Source: Polaromonas vacuolata
GTDB taxonomy: Bacteria > Pseudomonadota > Gammaproteobacteria > Burkholderiales > Burkholderiaceae_C
Direction: 5' to 3'
Assembly (NCBI RefSeq): GCF_012584515.1
Contig: NZ_CP051461.1
Location: 2,599,501-2,663,500 of the forward strand
Length of the DNA: 64,000 bases
In this document: positions 9,539 to 20,135 of the stretch, piece after piece
Layout: the number at the start of each line of letters is the position of its first letter
How positions within the stretch are numbered: the first letter of the stretch is position 1
The notes under the pieces: generated by a model
Seen by the model: the letters and a program-made list of their open reading frames with translations, nothing else
Told to the model about the DNA's origin: nothing
The model's database searches: none
Position numbers and translations under genes: made by a program

Positions 9539-9796
9539 TTAATCCGGCACAAACTGCTTTCTAAAAGCCACCTCATCCTCGGCTAATTCGAGCGAGATCA
9601 CTTGACCCATTTTCATATCGCTGAGCCGGCACGCGGCAAATAAGCTGGACTTGCCGCTCAAGCGGTAGCTGTCCATGTCCACCAACATATAGGGATAAGG
9701 CACAAACACCTGATAGGTGAAAAGCATGCGATGCCGGTTACGCGGTGAGGGGAAAAGTTTGTAGTCGGCAGTGGTGATGCCTTGTGCTGATGCCAT
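9539..9796 (-). CDS. Hypothetical protein, 85 aa
   Basis: I do not recognise this protein. It has no signal peptide or membrane segment and ends in an acidic tail (LELAEDEVAFRKQFVPD). Composition and codon use look normal for this genome. It lies between the Sui1 gene and a divergent exonuclease gene, with an ATG start at 9796. It is probably real because it fills a gap on the same strand as the Sui1/DUF3820 pair. Confidence 0.55.
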   Translation of the reverse strand: MASAQGITTADYKLFPSPRNRHRMLFTYQVFVPYPYMLVDMDSYRLSGKSSLFAACRLSDMKMGQVISLELAEDEVAFRKQFVPD

Positions 9797-9917
9797 GATA
9801 TTTTTCTGTTCGCTAAGAATTCGTCGCCAAAACTGTAAGCCCGGCTATTAAGGCTTTGACGCCCATTACGACCGATAGGGCCAATACGGCCGATAGCGCT
9901 ATTTTGACCGATACTCA

Positions 9918-10529
9918 ATGCACATGACCGAACACCACAGCACACCCAGCAAAGAAGAAATCGCACTACTAGAAGTCTTTGATCGGCTTGGCCCATCGCA
10001 AATCGTATTAGTGTCTAACGCTGCGCAAGCCGAGCTTGCACTCAAAGCCTTAAGCGGTGCGCGCGCACTGGGTTTTGACACCGAATCGAAACCGACTTTT
10101 ACCAAAAATGAAGTCAGTGACGGCCCGCACATAGTGCAGCTGTCAACCTTGAATCAAGCTTTTATATTTCAACTCACAGACGCCGATTGCAGGCGCGCGG
10201 TGGCCAGTTTGTTAGAGTCACCATCGATTGCAAAACCCGGCTTTGGCTTAGGTGACGACAAGCGCCGCATTCTCTCCAAGCTAGGCGTAGAAATGCAAGA
10301 AGTGATTGAACTCAACACAGTCTTTCACAACCGCGGTTACCGCAAAGACATGGGCGTACGCGGTGCTGTAGCCGTGCTGTTTAACCAGCGCTTTATCAAG
10401 TCCAAAAAGGCCAGCACCTCGAACTGGTCGAATGCCCAGCTGAGTGAAGCCCAACTGGTTTACGCCGCTAACGATGCGTATGCAGCGCTGCGGGTTTACT
10501 TGGCCTTGGGTTTGGATAAATCCGAATAA
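9918..10529 (+). CDS. 3'-5' exonuclease (RNase D-like DEDD domain)
   Basis: A 203-aa single-domain exonuclease of the DEDD superfamily. Exo I is visible as ALGFDTESKPTF (the D-x-E pair), followed by VQLSTL. An Exo II-like region includes KPGFGLGDDKRRI, and Exo III is in the segment QLVYAANDAYAALRVYLAL, where Y-x4-D is typical of the DEDDy class. There is no HRDC domain, so it is not full-length RNase D; substrate (DNA or RNA) is uncertain. Two ATG codons (9918 and 9924) are possible starts. Confidence 0.82.
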   Translation: MHMTEHHSTPSKEEIALLEVFDRLGPSQIVLVSNAAQAELALKALSGARALGFDTESKPTFTKNEVSDGPHIVQLSTLNQAFIFQLTDADCRRAVASLLESPSIAKPGFGLGDDKRRILSKLGVEMQEVIELNTVFHNRGYRKDMGVRGAVAVLFNQRFIKSKKASTSNWSNAQLSEAQLVYAANDAYAALRVYLALGLDKSE

Positions 10530-10558
10530 ATAAACCGATGAAGTCTAGGTCTTGACGC

Positions 10559-11200
10559 TTATGCCTTAGTCATGCTGGTGCGACGGTCCGCCATCACCTT
10601 GGTTGCCGATGCTCGCTCGCCGATAAGCTTTAGATAAGCCTTGTAATCAACACCGCCAGCCAGCAGCAAGTCTTCACCAAATACGGCTTTAGTCGCCATC
10701 CCTACAGTGGGCAAAGTCACAAAGGCAGAGCAGTCAGCCTGACTGAAAGAGTCGCCCACGACAAAGGGTGAAAAACTCGCCAAGCGTTTAAAGCCCGCAA
10801 TATTTTTAACCAATAATTCGCGTATTGGCAGCAGCCGAGCTTCATCGAGCTTGCCACCAAAAAATGCTTGGCCATAGGTCTCACGCGCGACCGAATCTAA
10901 ATGCCAGTCGATAAAGGTGGTCAGTTCACGCACTTTGGCGGCGGCAAACGCATCAGCTGGAATCAAGGCTTTTTGTGGGTAAGCCGTTTCTAGGTATTCC
11001 AAAATTGCTTGACTCTCGCACAAGCCGCCTTGCTCAGTGCGGATAAAAGGAATCTTGCCCAGCGGTGAAGCGGATAAAACTGCAGCGTCCGTGCTGTAGA
11101 TGGGCACGTATTCTTCTGCGAAAGGGATGTCTTTTTCTAGTAAGGCCAACTTGACCTTGTTGTAGAAAGTAGAGGTGGGCATGCCGCAAAGGGTAAGCAT
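10559..11200 (-). CDS. Glutathione S-transferase family protein
   Basis: A 213-aa cytoplasmic protein. It has an N-terminal thioredoxin-like domain (MLTLCGMPTSTFYNKVKLAL, then PLGKIPFI and the glutathione-binding ESQAILEYLE), followed by the all-helical C-terminal domain (FIDWHLDSVARETYGQAFFG). The exact class is not clear. The start has a strong ribosome binding site (GGAG) on the minus strand. It sits downstream of the penicillin-binding protein gene, separated by 113 bp. Confidence 0.82.
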   Translation of the reverse strand: MLTLCGMPTSTFYNKVKLALLEKDIPFAEEYVPIYSTDAAVLSASPLGKIPFIRTEQGGLCESQAILEYLETAYPQKALIPADAFAAAKVRELTTFIDWHLDSVARETYGQAFFGGKLDEARLLPIRELLVKNIAGFKRLASFSPFVVGDSFSQADCSAFVTLPTVGMATKAVFGEDLLLAGGVDYKAYLKLIGERASATKVMADRRTSMTKA

Positions 11201-11313
11201 TTAAAACTCCTGGTAGATCAGATTCGTCACAGAATGGTGAGGCGTCAAAGATTAGTTTAAATGAAAGAATTGCACCGGCAGGCGTGAGGCCACTGCCAAT
11301 TGCCAGGTCACAG

Positions 11314-13707
11314 TTAGCGTGAATAATTCTGACTTGGCGACGGCGGCTGTGCCGGCGGTAAGCGCTGCTGCAGCGCGTCTGAGGATAAATTAAACAGATT
11401 TCGCAGATATCCCAAGGGATCACTCAGCGGGTTAGGTGTCACCACTGGCCGAGGCAATGTCAGATAGCGAACACCAGGACCGGGTGCAATCATGCCGCTT
11501 GCCGCCGCAGTGATGGCGTCTAAAGGCTGTGCGTTATCTCCAATCGCCGGGCTGCGCTGCTCTTCACTCAGGCCGCGCTCACCCAATGCAGGGTCACCCG
11601 AACTATCGAGTTGCGGTGCAGAAAAACGCGCAGTTGAATCGATTAACTTAGCCCTAAAAGCTTGACGAAAAAACTCTCCCACCATAGGCAAAGCGCTGTG
11701 CGCGCCCTGCCCCCAACCGGAGCCCATGGTCACGCGGTTGTCGTTAAACCCCACCCAAGCGCCGGCCACTAGTTGCGGCTGCATCAAGATAAACCAGCCG
11801 TCGGTATTCGATTGCGTCGTACCGGTTTTACCGGCAACGTCGGCCTCAATACCAAAACGACTGCGTATAGCAGTACCCGTGCCTTGGTTGATAACGCCGC
11901 GCATCACGTCCAGCAAAGTCTGCGCGACCGCTACGGGCAAAGCCTGCTCAGCCGGCTTGGGCTCAAAACTCTCTAGCACTCGGCCTTTGCGGTCTTCTAC
12001 CTGTAGCACCAGCAAGGGCTCAATATACTTACCTTCGTTGGCCAGCGTGCCGTAGGCTGAGACCATTTCTTTAAGCGTGACCGGGCTAGTACCCAAAGCC
12101 AGAGAAGGCACTTCATCGAGCTTGCTCTGACGCACACCCATGGCGCGCGCCAAGGTTGCCACATGGGCAGGCCCTACCGACTGCATGACTTGCGCAGTAA
12201 TCACATTTTTGGAATACATCAAGCCTTGGCGCAGACTCATGGGCAAACCGCTCGGGCCACCACCGTCGCTGGGTCGCCAAAAGCTGCCGTCACTCAAGGT
12301 GATTTCTAATCCCAAGTCCATCAAGCGATCCGAAGCTTGGGCGCCGTTCTCAAACGCAGCCGCATAGACAAAGGGTTTAAAGGTCGAACCCGGCTGACGC
12401 TTGGCTTGTTGCACATGATCGAACTGGTCATCGCCATAGTTACGGCTACCAACCCACGCCATGATGTGGCCGTTACGCGGGTCTAGCGCCATAAAACCAG
12501 CTTGCAAACGAGTTTTATCTTTTTGTAATTCCAGCATAAAAGCCGGATTGGCTAACAAATTTGCCAGCGCCAACTCTGGCGTCTGGCCAGCCGCCCGTTC
12601 GGCTTTGTATTCACTTGAGGCGCGCACATAGTCCAACACCAAACTACGTCGCTCGCCACTGCCGGCCTTGGCGCGCCAGCTTGGCGACCATTCAGCATCG
12701 GCATTTTTTTGCAGTTGATCGCCCTGCTGCATCACCGCACGGTTGGCCATGGCTTGCAGGCGCGAATCTATGCTGGTGCGCAGCACCAAGCCATCGGCGT
12801 AAATGTTGTAGTCGTTGCGGTCGGCCCATTCGATTAGCCAGCGCTTGAGTTGCTGCGCGACATGGGCGGCCGGGCCGGTGGCTTCGCTTTGGCGTTCGAA
12901 CTCAATTTTGAGCGGCATTTTTTTCAGCTTCTCAAACTGGGCTTCTTTCAGCGTGCCGCTTTTGACCATCTGGGCCAACACGATATTGCGTCTGGCCAGT
13001 GCGCGCTCTGGGTTGAGCACGGGGTTGTAGTAGCTGGTGCCCTTGAGCATGCCCACCAGCGTGGCGCTTTCCAACAGGTTGAGTGTGCTAGCAGATTTAT
13101 CAAAATAAGTGCGCGCAGCCATCTCTATGCCAAAGGCGTTGTAGAGAAAAGGCACGGTGTTGAAATAGGTCTCTAAGATCTCGTCCTTGGAGTAAACCGC
13201 CTCTATCTTGAAAGCCGTGATGGCTTCTTTGATTTTTCGCGTGATGCTCAGGGAGCGGCCAATCTCCTCGGGGTAGAGATTACGCGCAAGCTGCTGCGTA
13301 ATAGTGGAGCCACCTTGGCGGTCACCGGTGAGGGTTTGCAGCATAGCCGAAGCCGTGCGCTTGAAATCGATGCCGTGGTGTTCGTAAAACCGGCGGTCTT
13401 CAGTAGCGATCAAAGCATTCACCGCATTCGGCGAGATGTCAGCTAACTTGACCCAGCCGCGGTTAACCCGCTGAAAGGCTGCCAACTCTTGACCGTCAGC
13501 CGACATCACCAACGACGGTGTGGCTATCTTGGCCTTGGCCAAATCGGAAGTACTAGGGGTGAAAGGAATCAGAATTAGTACGTAAAGTAGCAATAGCGCT
13601 GGCACCAAGGCTACGCAGTAAAAAACATCGCGCCGTACTGGATGACGAATGCGTCCTGGCAAGGAGGCGGCAAAAACTTTGAGGCGGAGGAGTATCTTGT
13701 TCAACAT
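11314..13707 (-). CDS. Class A penicillin-binding protein (bifunctional PBP1-type)
   Basis: A 797-aa bifunctional peptidoglycan synthase. An N-terminal membrane anchor (about residues 27-48) is followed by a GT51 glycosyltransferase domain with EDRRFYEHHGIDFKR, GGSTITQQLARNLYP (about residue 130) and KDEILETYFN. The transpeptidase domain has the SxxK motif in PGSTFKP (about residue 438), SxN in YSKN, and KTGTT (about residue 626). The protein polymerises glycan strands and crosslinks peptides in the periplasm. The tail after residue 700 is Pro/Ser-rich and low in complexity. Whether it corresponds to PBP1A or another paralogue cannot be decided here. Confidence 0.9.
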   Translation of the reverse strand: MLNKILLRLKVFAASLPGRIRHPVRRDVFYCVALVPALLLLYVLILIPFTPSTSDLAKAKIATPSLVMSADGQELAAFQRVNRGWVKLADISPNAVNALIATEDRRFYEHHGIDFKRTASAMLQTLTGDRQGGSTITQQLARNLYPEEIGRSLSITRKIKEAITAFKIEAVYSKDEILETYFNTVPFLYNAFGIEMAARTYFDKSASTLNLLESATLVGMLKGTSYYNPVLNPERALARRNIVLAQMVKSGTLKEAQFEKLKKMPLKIEFERQSEATGPAAHVAQQLKRWLIEWADRNDYNIYADGLVLRTSIDSRLQAMANRAVMQQGDQLQKNADAEWSPSWRAKAGSGERRSLVLDYVRASSEYKAERAAGQTPELALANLLANPAFMLELQKDKTRLQAGFMALDPRNGHIMAWVGSRNYGDDQFDHVQQAKRQPGSTFKPFVYAAAFENGAQASDRLMDLGLEITLSDGSFWRPSDGGGPSGLPMSLRQGLMYSKNVITAQVMQSVGPAHVATLARAMGVRQSKLDEVPSLALGTSPVTLKEMVSAYGTLANEGKYIEPLLVLQVEDRKGRVLESFEPKPAEQALPVAVAQTLLDVMRGVINQGTGTAIRSRFGIEADVAGKTGTTQSNTDGWFILMQPQLVAGAWVGFNDNRVTMGSGWGQGAHSALPMVGEFFRQAFRAKLIDSTARFSAPQLDSSGDPALGERGLSEEQRSPAIGDNAQPLDAITAAASGMIAPGPGVRYLTLPRPVVTPNPLSDPLGYLRNLFNLSSDALQQRLPPAQPPSPSQNYSR

Positions 13708-13840
13708 TAGCAGCGAGTCTAGGGCAATAAAAAATGGGAGCGTGTAGGACGGCAGTGCTCAAATAAGCCATGAGCAAGCGATAAAGGGCGTTAAAGCGCC
13801 GACAGGGGTGAAGTGTAGAGGCCTTGAGGCGACCGGATGC

Positions 13841-15073
13841 TCAGACTCTAAACCCACCAGCGAGTTTGCGGCGTAAAGCCCAGGCAAAGAAAATGCCTTC
13901 CAGCGCCATCATCAAGCCGCCTAGCGCAACCACTGCGCCCGTACCCATCAAGCCAATCAAGCTAGCCGCCAGCACCACGCCAATCGATTGGCCCAAAAAC
14001 AAAAAGGACGCAAACAGAGACACGGCAGTGCCGCGCGCAGCCGGCGCCATCTGCGTCGCATTGGCTTGGATAGTGTTGTGAAACATGAAAAAACCAAAGC
14101 CAGCGAATAAGCTCGCTGGCACAGCGGGCAGCCAATGCGGCGTAAACGCCAGCACCAACGTGCAAAACCCAACGATAAAGCCGCCAATCAAGACCAAGCC
14201 TTGCTGACCAAAGCGGTGAATCAAATGCCGCGCCAGCAACATATAAAGCACGCCACCCAAGCCAAACAAACCAACAATGACACCCGACCATGTCAGCGAC
14301 AGTCCAAGTGAAAGATGTAAGTGCGATGCCCAAATCGCCAACACGCCAAAGCCAACCGCGCCTTCGACCAGCGCCATTAACAAAATCACGCGCGACCAAG
14401 GCCCGGAGATAATTTGCCACGCTTGAGCCAGGAAACCAAGGCGTGAACTTGCGCTGTGAAGCAGCGGCTCAGCAGGCCTAGCTGGCTGCAAACGCAAGTC
14501 CCTAAACATCAACAAACCCACTAAGGCAAACAAAACCGCCATAAAGCCAAAGGCCGAACGCCAGCCCAACGCATCGGTGAGCATGCCGCCCACCAACTGT
14601 CCACCCACCAAACCCAGCGTGCTACCGAGTCCCGTGCGGGTAAGCATTTCTTGCAACTCCTCGGTCGGCACATTGTCACCAACCCAAGCCATGGCCATAG
14701 GAATGAGCGCCGCTGCGCCCAGCGCCATCAGCACACGGGCTAGCAAGAGCGCATCCAAACTAGTGGCACTGAGCGCCAGCAGGCAAGCCAAGCTACAACC
14801 CATGCTGGCAAAAGTCACCACGCGAAATTTGCCCAAACGGTCGCCCAGCGGGCCGTAAAAAAGCTGAGCCAAACCATAGGTCACCGCAAACACCGAAACC
14901 ACTTGCGCGGCCTGGCTCAAACTGACAGCAAACACACGGGAGAGCTCGGGCAGCATCGCATCACACACCCGCTGCGCCGACATGCTGGCAAAACAGCCAA
15001 AAGACAGCAGCAAAATAGTGCGCCTTGTAGCTGCAGACAGTTGGGGGGAGTTTGGAGTTTTAGAAGTCGTCAC
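13841..15073 (-). CDS. MFS transporter (drug/arabinose-efflux-like)
   Basis: A 410-aa protein with about 12 hydrophobic segments. The typical MFS motif A is present between TM2 and TM3 (YGPLGDRLGKFRVV), and a proline/glycine-rich motif C-like segment (GLVGGQLVGGMLTDALGWR) in TM5, which is common in drug/H+ antiporters. It should be an inner-membrane efflux pump of unknown substrate. The start is GTG at 15073. Confidence 0.82.
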   Translation of the reverse strand: MTTSKTPNSPQLSAATRRTILLLSFGCFASMSAQRVCDAMLPELSRVFAVSLSQAAQVVSVFAVTYGLAQLFYGPLGDRLGKFRVVTFASMGCSLACLLALSATSLDALLLARVLMALGAAALIPMAMAWVGDNVPTEELQEMLTRTGLGSTLGLVGGQLVGGMLTDALGWRSAFGFMAVLFALVGLLMFRDLRLQPARPAEPLLHSASSRLGFLAQAWQIISGPWSRVILLMALVEGAVGFGVLAIWASHLHLSLGLSLTWSGVIVGLFGLGGVLYMLLARHLIHRFGQQGLVLIGGFIVGFCTLVLAFTPHWLPAVPASLFAGFGFFMFHNTIQANATQMAPAARGTAVSLFASFLFLGQSIGVVLAASLIGLMGTGAVVALGGLMMALEGIFFAWALRRKLAGGFRV

Positions 15074-15196
15074 ACAGAGGTTTAGGCTATGCGCCCAGCA
15101 CTACAACATTGAGGCGATCACTACTGCTTTAGCAGTGTCTTAAGCCTAAAAGATAAAACATAGGAGTAGCCATTTGAGCGACTCGTATTGACTAAA

Positions 15197-16411
15197 TTAA
15201 AGCGCACGCGCCAGTCGGCTCACACCCTCTTCTATTTTTGCCACATCCGCAGTCGCAAAGCTCAAACGAAACGTCGCCAAATCTGGATTGGCTGCATAAA
15301 ACGGTGCACCCGGTACAAAGGCCACCAACTCGGTGATGGCTTTTTTGGCAAACGCACCGGCGTCAACCGTCTTGCCGCCCGCGCCTGTCAGCCTAGCCCA
15401 GAAAAATAAGCCACCCTCGGGCTGAGTAAACGCAACCGCATCGCCCAACTCACGCGTTATCGCCGCGCCCATGACGGCCGCCCGTTCCGCATACACCGTG
15501 CGCACGTTTTGCAGTGTCGCAGGCATACGACCAGCCTTGAGATATTGCGCCGCAGTAGCTTGTGCAAAAGTGCTGGTGTGGGCATCACTAAACTGTTTGC
15601 ACATGGTGGCGTTGGCCAGCAACTGTGGCGGCGCAACCATCCATCCAATACGTAAGCCGGGGGACAACACCTTGCTTAGTGAGCCGCAGTAAACCAAAAA
15701 TTCGCGGCTGCCGGGCACACTTGCGCTCAATGCCAGCAAAGACGGCGGCGGTGCAGCGCCAAAATACAAGTCACCGTAAGGATCATCTTCGACGATGAGA
15801 GTGCGGTATTTCAGCGCCAATTCCAGCACTTTTTGACGCCGCGCCAAACTCAGCAAAGCGCCGCTGGGATTGCCAAAAGTTGGGATCAAGTAGACGAACT
15901 TGGGTTTGTGCTCAGCAATGAGTAGCTCAAGCGCCTCGGTATCCACACCATTGGCATCGACTGGCGCGCTAATCAGCTCAGCGCCATAAAGCCGAAAGCA
16001 CTGAATCGTGGCCAAGAAAGTTGGGCCTTCGACAATCACTTTATCGCCGGGCGAGATCATGGTTTTACCCAGTAAATCAAGACCTTGCTGACTACCGGTG
16101 GTCACTATCAGTTCCTCAGGTCTGAGGTTCACAGCCGCGCCGATGTGACTGTCTGGCTTGCTAGACATAAAGGCACAAAGCTGTTCACGCAGTGGGTTGT
16201 AGCCCTCAGTCGCGCCATATTGCAGCGCACCGGCGGCTTCTTCATTGAGTGCCTTGCTGCTGGCTTGCTTTATGCCTTCGACATCGAACATGGCCGGATC
16301 TGGAAAGCCGCCTGCAAAACTAATAATGCCTGGCGTACCCAGCAATTTGAACAACTCACGAATAGCAGAGGTTTCAACGTTTTTAAGACGATCAGCAAAG
16401 ACAAGAGACAT
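15197..16411 (-). CDS. PLP-dependent aminotransferase, 2-aminoadipate/MocR type
   Basis: A 404-aa fold-type I aminotransferase without the DNA-binding domain of true MocR regulators. The start SFAGGFPDPAMFD is typical of the LysN/alpha-aminoadipate and aromatic aminotransferase group. TTGSQQGLDLLGK binds the PLP phosphate, VEDDPYGDLYF holds the PLP-ring Asp and Tyr, and the Schiff-base lysine is in CGSLSKVLSPGLRIGW. The substrate could be branched-chain, aromatic or 2-aminoadipate; sequence alone does not decide. It is divergent from nth. Confidence 0.86.
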   Translation of the reverse strand: MSLVFADRLKNVETSAIRELFKLLGTPGIISFAGGFPDPAMFDVEGIKQASSKALNEEAAGALQYGATEGYNPLREQLCAFMSSKPDSHIGAAVNLRPEELIVTTGSQQGLDLLGKTMISPGDKVIVEGPTFLATIQCFRLYGAELISAPVDANGVDTEALELLIAEHKPKFVYLIPTFGNPSGALLSLARRQKVLELALKYRTLIVEDDPYGDLYFGAAPPPSLLALSASVPGSREFLVYCGSLSKVLSPGLRIGWMVAPPQLLANATMCKQFSDAHTSTFAQATAAQYLKAGRMPATLQNVRTVYAERAAVMGAAITRELGDAVAFTQPEGGLFFWARLTGAGGKTVDAGAFAKKAITELVAFVPGAPFYAANPDLATFRLSFATADVAKIEEGVSRLARAL

Positions 16412-16526
16412 GGCAAGTATTTCAAAGTTGGTTCTTAGGGATCGTTCTATCGTAGCGCCTGTCGCTAGAGTGCGCCCAGCTAGGCCTGCTTGCGGTCAAG
16501 CTTAGTAAAAACTCTAAACTCGGGGC

Positions 16527-17165
16527 ATGAATAAAGTAGCCATTAACGACTTTTTTGCGACCCTCAAAGCCGCCAACCCTATGCCGGTCACGGAGCTTGA
16601 ATACACCAGTGTGTTCGAGCTGTTGACGGCGGTTTTACTCTCAGCACAAGCGACCGATGTGAGCGTTAACAAAGCCACACGCAAGTTGTTTGTCGTCGCC
16701 AACACGCCGCAAAAAATCTTTGACTTAGGTCTTCTTGGCCTAGAGAGCTACATCAAGACTATTGGTCTTTATCACAGCAAAGCCAAGCATTTATTAGAAA
16801 CTTGCAAGATGCTTATCGAGCAACATGGCAGTGTGGTTCCAAGGCTCAGGCAAGAGCTAGAAGCCCTGCCAGGCGTGGGCCGCAAGACCGCCAACGTGGT
16901 GCTCAACTCTGCTTTTGGTGAAGCCACTATGGCGGTGGACACGCATATTTTTCGGGTCAGTAACCGGACTGGCTTGGCCGTTGGAAAAACACCGTTAGCG
17001 GTCGAGCTCAAACTGCTAAAACGAATACCTAAAGCGTATTTGATTGACGCCCACCACTGGATGATTCTGCATGGCCGCTATGTCTGCATGGCGCGCCAAC
17101 CCAGATGCTGGGAATGCGGCGTAGCAAACTTTTGCGACTACAAAGCCAAAACACTTCAAGATTAA
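16527..17165 (+). CDS. nth: Endonuclease III
   Basis: A 212-aa DNA glycosylase/AP lyase that removes oxidised pyrimidines in base excision repair. The helix-hairpin-helix [13 protein letters not shown] carries the catalytic Lys, and [11 protein letters not shown] the catalytic Asp. The C-terminal [4Fe-4S] cluster cysteines follow the C-x6-C-x2-C-x5-C pattern (ending [10 protein letters not shown]). Length is typical. Its TAA stop overlaps the stop of the convergent lgt gene. Confidence 0.95.
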   Translation: MNKVAINDFFATLKAANPMPVTELEYTSVFELLTAVLLSAQATDVSVNKATRKLFVVANTPQKIFDLGLLGLESYIKTIGLYHSKAKHLLETCKMLIEQHGSVVPRLRQELEALPGVGRKTANVVLNSAFGEATMAVDTHIFRVSNRTGLAVGKTPLAVELKLLKRIPKAYLIDAHHWMILHGRYVCMARQPRCWECGVANFCDYKAKTLQD

Positions 17166-17980
17166 TTAACCAAAGCGCTGCGCTTACCGGCCCAAACCCA
17201 GAGCGCTGCACCGGCTACCACCATGGGTATGCAAAGCCACTGACCCATGCTCAGGCCGAGGGCGAGAATACCCAAGAAATTATCTGGCTCCCGAAAGTAC
17301 TCAGCCACAAAGCGCAGCAAACCATAGCCGACTAAAAACGCGCCAGACACTTGCCCCATCTTGCGCGGCTTGCGTGCATACAGCCAAAGCAGAACAAACA
17401 GCAGCAAGCCTTCAAGCAAGAACTGATAAATTTGTGACGGGTGACGTGGCTGCAAAGAACCGCTGTTTTTAAACACCATGCCCCAAGGCAAGTCGGGTGA
17501 GCTAAAACGGCCCCACAACTCACCATTAATAAAGTTACCCACCCGTCCTGCGGCCAAGCCCGTCGGCACGCAAGGCGCAATAAAATCCATCACTTGCAGC
17601 CACGGCCGCTGACGACTGCGCGCAAACCACCACTGCGACACCAGCACACCGAGCAAGCCGCCATGAAAACTCATGCCGCCCTGCCAAACCGCAAAAATCT
17701 CTAATGGATGGCTGATGTAGTAACCCGGTTTATAAAACAAACAGTAGCCGATTCGCCCCCCCAGCACCACGCCCATCACGCCCAAAAACAAAATGTCCTC
17801 GACATCGCGCCGGCTCCAAGCACCAACGCCGGTGATGCTGGCAAAAGGCTGATGGCGCAAGCGCAACGTCGCGAGAAAAAAGAACAAGCTAAAGGCAGCA
17901 AGATAGGTCAGGCCGTACCAGTGAATGGCCAGCGGTCCGATTTGCAGCGCGATTGGATTGATTTCGGGGTAGATAAGCAT
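17162..17980 (-). CDS. lgt: Prolipoprotein diacylglyceryl transferase
   Basis: An inner-membrane enzyme that transfers diacylglycerol from phosphatidylglycerol to the lipobox cysteine of prolipoproteins. It has about seven hydrophobic segments and the Lgt signature [16 protein letters not shown], as well as HGGLLG and the C-terminal [16 protein letters not shown] chose ATG 17980 ([16 protein letters not shown], 272 aa), which matches the family start; the frame extends 15 codons further upstream. The gene is convergent with nth, and the stop codons overlap. It serves the lipoproteins encoded in this window (carboxypeptidase, AcrA- and OprM-like proteins). Confidence 0.94.
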   Translation of the reverse strand: MLIYPEINPIALQIGPLAIHWYGLTYLAAFSLFFFLATLRLRHQPFASITGVGAWSRRDVEDILFLGVMGVVLGGRIGYCLFYKPGYYISHPLEIFAVWQGGMSFHGGLLGVLVSQWWFARSRQRPWLQVMDFIAPCVPTGLAAGRVGNFINGELWGRFSSPDLPWGMVFKNSGSLQPRHPSQIYQFLLEGLLLFVLLWLYARKPRKMGQVSGAFLVGYGLLRFVAEYFREPDNFLGILALGLSMGQWLCIPMVVAGAALWVWAGKRSALVN

Positions 17981-18324
17981 GGGCGTATTTTGCACTGTAC
18001 GGGCCCGATAGATCGGGCAAGCCACGACAATCTTAGTAACGGCGGGCGTGGCTTACCGGTTTTGGCGTTGGTATGGGAGCCAGAAAGCTGCGCTATGCTA
18101 AGGTCTTGCCAAGCCGCTCAATCGATTGGTCAATCCCCAGCTGACAAGCACCCTGCCCGGCGCCAGAGAAAATGTCTGGCCTTAGCAATTCATGCATGAC
18201 CTCTACCCACACAATGGGCCAGCTCACGCAGACCCCAACAGCTTGAAATTGACGCATTAAATGGTTGGGCGCTCACTTTTAAAAAAGCCTGACGTTTTTC
18301 TCAACACTACCTGAAAAGACACCC
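17981..18324. other. Intergenic region between lgt and ilvD
   Basis: These 344 bp lie between divergent genes and presumably hold both promoters. I see no gene, strong hairpin or repeat in it. Confidence 0.4.
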
Positions 18325-20019
18325 ATGGAAATCAAAAAAATAGTCCTTAACCCGCGCAGCAGAAACATCACCGAAGGCAAGGCCCGCGCGCCGAATCGTT
18401 CTATGTACTACGCCATGGGCTACGAAGAAGCTGACTTCGTCAAACCCATGATTGGCGTGGCCAATGGACACAGCACCATTACCCCGTGCAACAGCGGCCT
18501 GCAAAAACTAGCTGATGCGGCGATTGATGCAATCGAAGAAGCCGGCGGCAATGCTCAAGTGTTTGGCACACCCACCATCTCCGACGGCATGGCCATGGGC
18601 ACCGAAGGCATGAAGTACTCGCTAGTGAGCCGCGAAGTCATTTCAGACTGCATAGAAACCTGTGTGCAAGGCCAGTGGATGGACGGCGTGTTAGTTGTCG
18701 GCGGTTGCGACAAAAACATGCCCGGCGGCTTGATGGGTATTTTGCGCGCCAATGTGCCGGCGATTTATGTTTACGGCGGCACCATCATGCCCGGTCATTA
18801 CAAAGGCAAAGACCTCAATATCGTGAGCGTGTTTGAAGCCGTTGGCGAGAATGCTGCCGGCCGCATGAGCGACGAAGACTTGCTGCAAATCGAGCGCCGC
18901 GCCATCCCCGGCACCGGTAGCTGCGGCGGCATGTATACCGCCAACACCATGTCTAGCGCATTTGAAGCTTTGGGTATTTCGTTGCCTTTTTCCAGCACCA
19001 TGGCCAACCCGCATGACGAAAAACTTAACTCGGCCAAAGAGTCAGCCCGGGTATTGGTTCAAGCCATTCGCAAAGACATCAAGCCACGCGACATCGTGAC
19101 CAAAGAGGCAATTGAAAACGCCGTCGCCGTCATCATGGCCACTGGCGGATCAACCAATGCAGTGCTGCACTTTTTGGCGATTGCCCACACCGCGGGCGTG
19201 GACTGGTCGATTGATGATTTCGAACGTATTCGCGTCAAAACGCCAGTGCTGTGTGACCTTAAGCCGTCCGGCAAATACCTCGCCGTCGATTTGCATAAAG
19301 CTGGCGGTATTCCGCAAGTCATGAAGATGCTGTTAGTTGCCGGACTGTTGCACGGCGACTGTCTAACCATCAGTGGTCAAACCGTAGCTGAAGTACTTAA
19401 AGATATTCCTGACGCACCACGCGCTGACCAAGACGTGATTCGTCCCATCGACAAACCCATGTACGCCCAAGGCCACTTGGCGATTCTTAAAGGCAACCTT
19501 TCACCTGAAGGCTGTGTCGCTAAAATCACCGGCCTGAAAAACCCAGTCATGACTGGCCCAGCGCGGGTTTTTAATGACGAACAATCCGCTTTAGCCGCCA
19601 TTCTTGCCGGCAAAATTGTTGCTGGCGATGTGATGGTGCTGCGCTATCTAGGCCCTAAAGGCGGCCCCGGCATGCCGGAAATGCTGGCCCCAACTGGCGC
19701 ATTGATTGGTGCGGGTTTGGGCGAGAGCGTAGGCTTAATCACAGACGGCCGTTTTTCTGGCGGCACTTGGGGCATGGTAGTTGGCCATGTGGCACCAGAA
19801 GCGGCAGCTGGCGGCAATATCGCCTTTATCGAAGAAGACGATTCCATCACCATTGATGCGCGCAAATTACTGCTGCAACTAAACGTCAGCGATGAAGTGT
19901 TGGCGAAAAGAAAAGTTGGCTGGACCGCACCAGCGCCGCGCTATACGCGTGGAGTTCAGGCCAAGTTCGCCTTTAATGCCTCTAGCGCCAGCAAAGGCGC
20001 GGTGCTTGACGACTATTGA
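18325..20019 (+). CDS. ilvD: Dihydroxy-acid dehydratase
   Basis: A 564-aa Fe-S enzyme that dehydrates 2,3-dihydroxy-isovalerate and 2,3-dihydroxy-3-methylvalerate to the 2-oxo acids of valine and isoleucine synthesis. The IlvD/Edd signatures are clear: [25 protein letters not shown] and, near the C-terminus, [13 protein letters not shown]. The cysteines in these motifs ligate the cluster. Length is typical for the shorter (about 560 aa) form. It is monocistronic and is followed by a strong terminator. Confidence 0.95.
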   Translation: MEIKKIVLNPRSRNITEGKARAPNRSMYYAMGYEEADFVKPMIGVANGHSTITPCNSGLQKLADAAIDAIEEAGGNAQVFGTPTISDGMAMGTEGMKYSLVSREVISDCIETCVQGQWMDGVLVVGGCDKNMPGGLMGILRANVPAIYVYGGTIMPGHYKGKDLNIVSVFEAVGENAAGRMSDEDLLQIERRAIPGTGSCGGMYTANTMSSAFEALGISLPFSSTMANPHDEKLNSAKESARVLVQAIRKDIKPRDIVTKEAIENAVAVIMATGGSTNAVLHFLAIAHTAGVDWSIDDFERIRVKTPVLCDLKPSGKYLAVDLHKAGGIPQVMKMLLVAGLLHGDCLTISGQTVAEVLKDIPDAPRADQDVIRPIDKPMYAQGHLAILKGNLSPEGCVAKITGLKNPVMTGPARVFNDEQSALAAILAGKIVAGDVMVLRYLGPKGGPGMPEMLAPTGALIGAGLGESVGLITDGRFSGGTWGMVVGHVAPEAAAGGNIAFIEEDDSITIDARKLLLQLNVSDEVLAKRKVGWTAPAPRYTRGVQAKFAFNASSASKGAVLDDY

Positions 20020-20072
20020 TAGTCATCGATGTAATCCACACATCAGGCCAACACAAAGCCTGAAATAAAAAA

Positions 20073-20115
20073 AAGCCCTTGGCAAACTATTACGCAATAG
20101 TTTGCCAAGGGCTTT
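20073..20115. terminator. Strong bidirectional terminator after ilvD
   Basis: A near-perfect 19-bp inverted repeat (stem beginning AAGCCCTTGGCAAACTATT, loop ACGC) has A-runs on the left and T-runs on the right. It should terminate ilvD on the plus strand and the small Trp-rich gene on the minus strand. Confidence 0.9.
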
Positions 20116-20135
20116 TTTTATATTGCCTGCATGAA

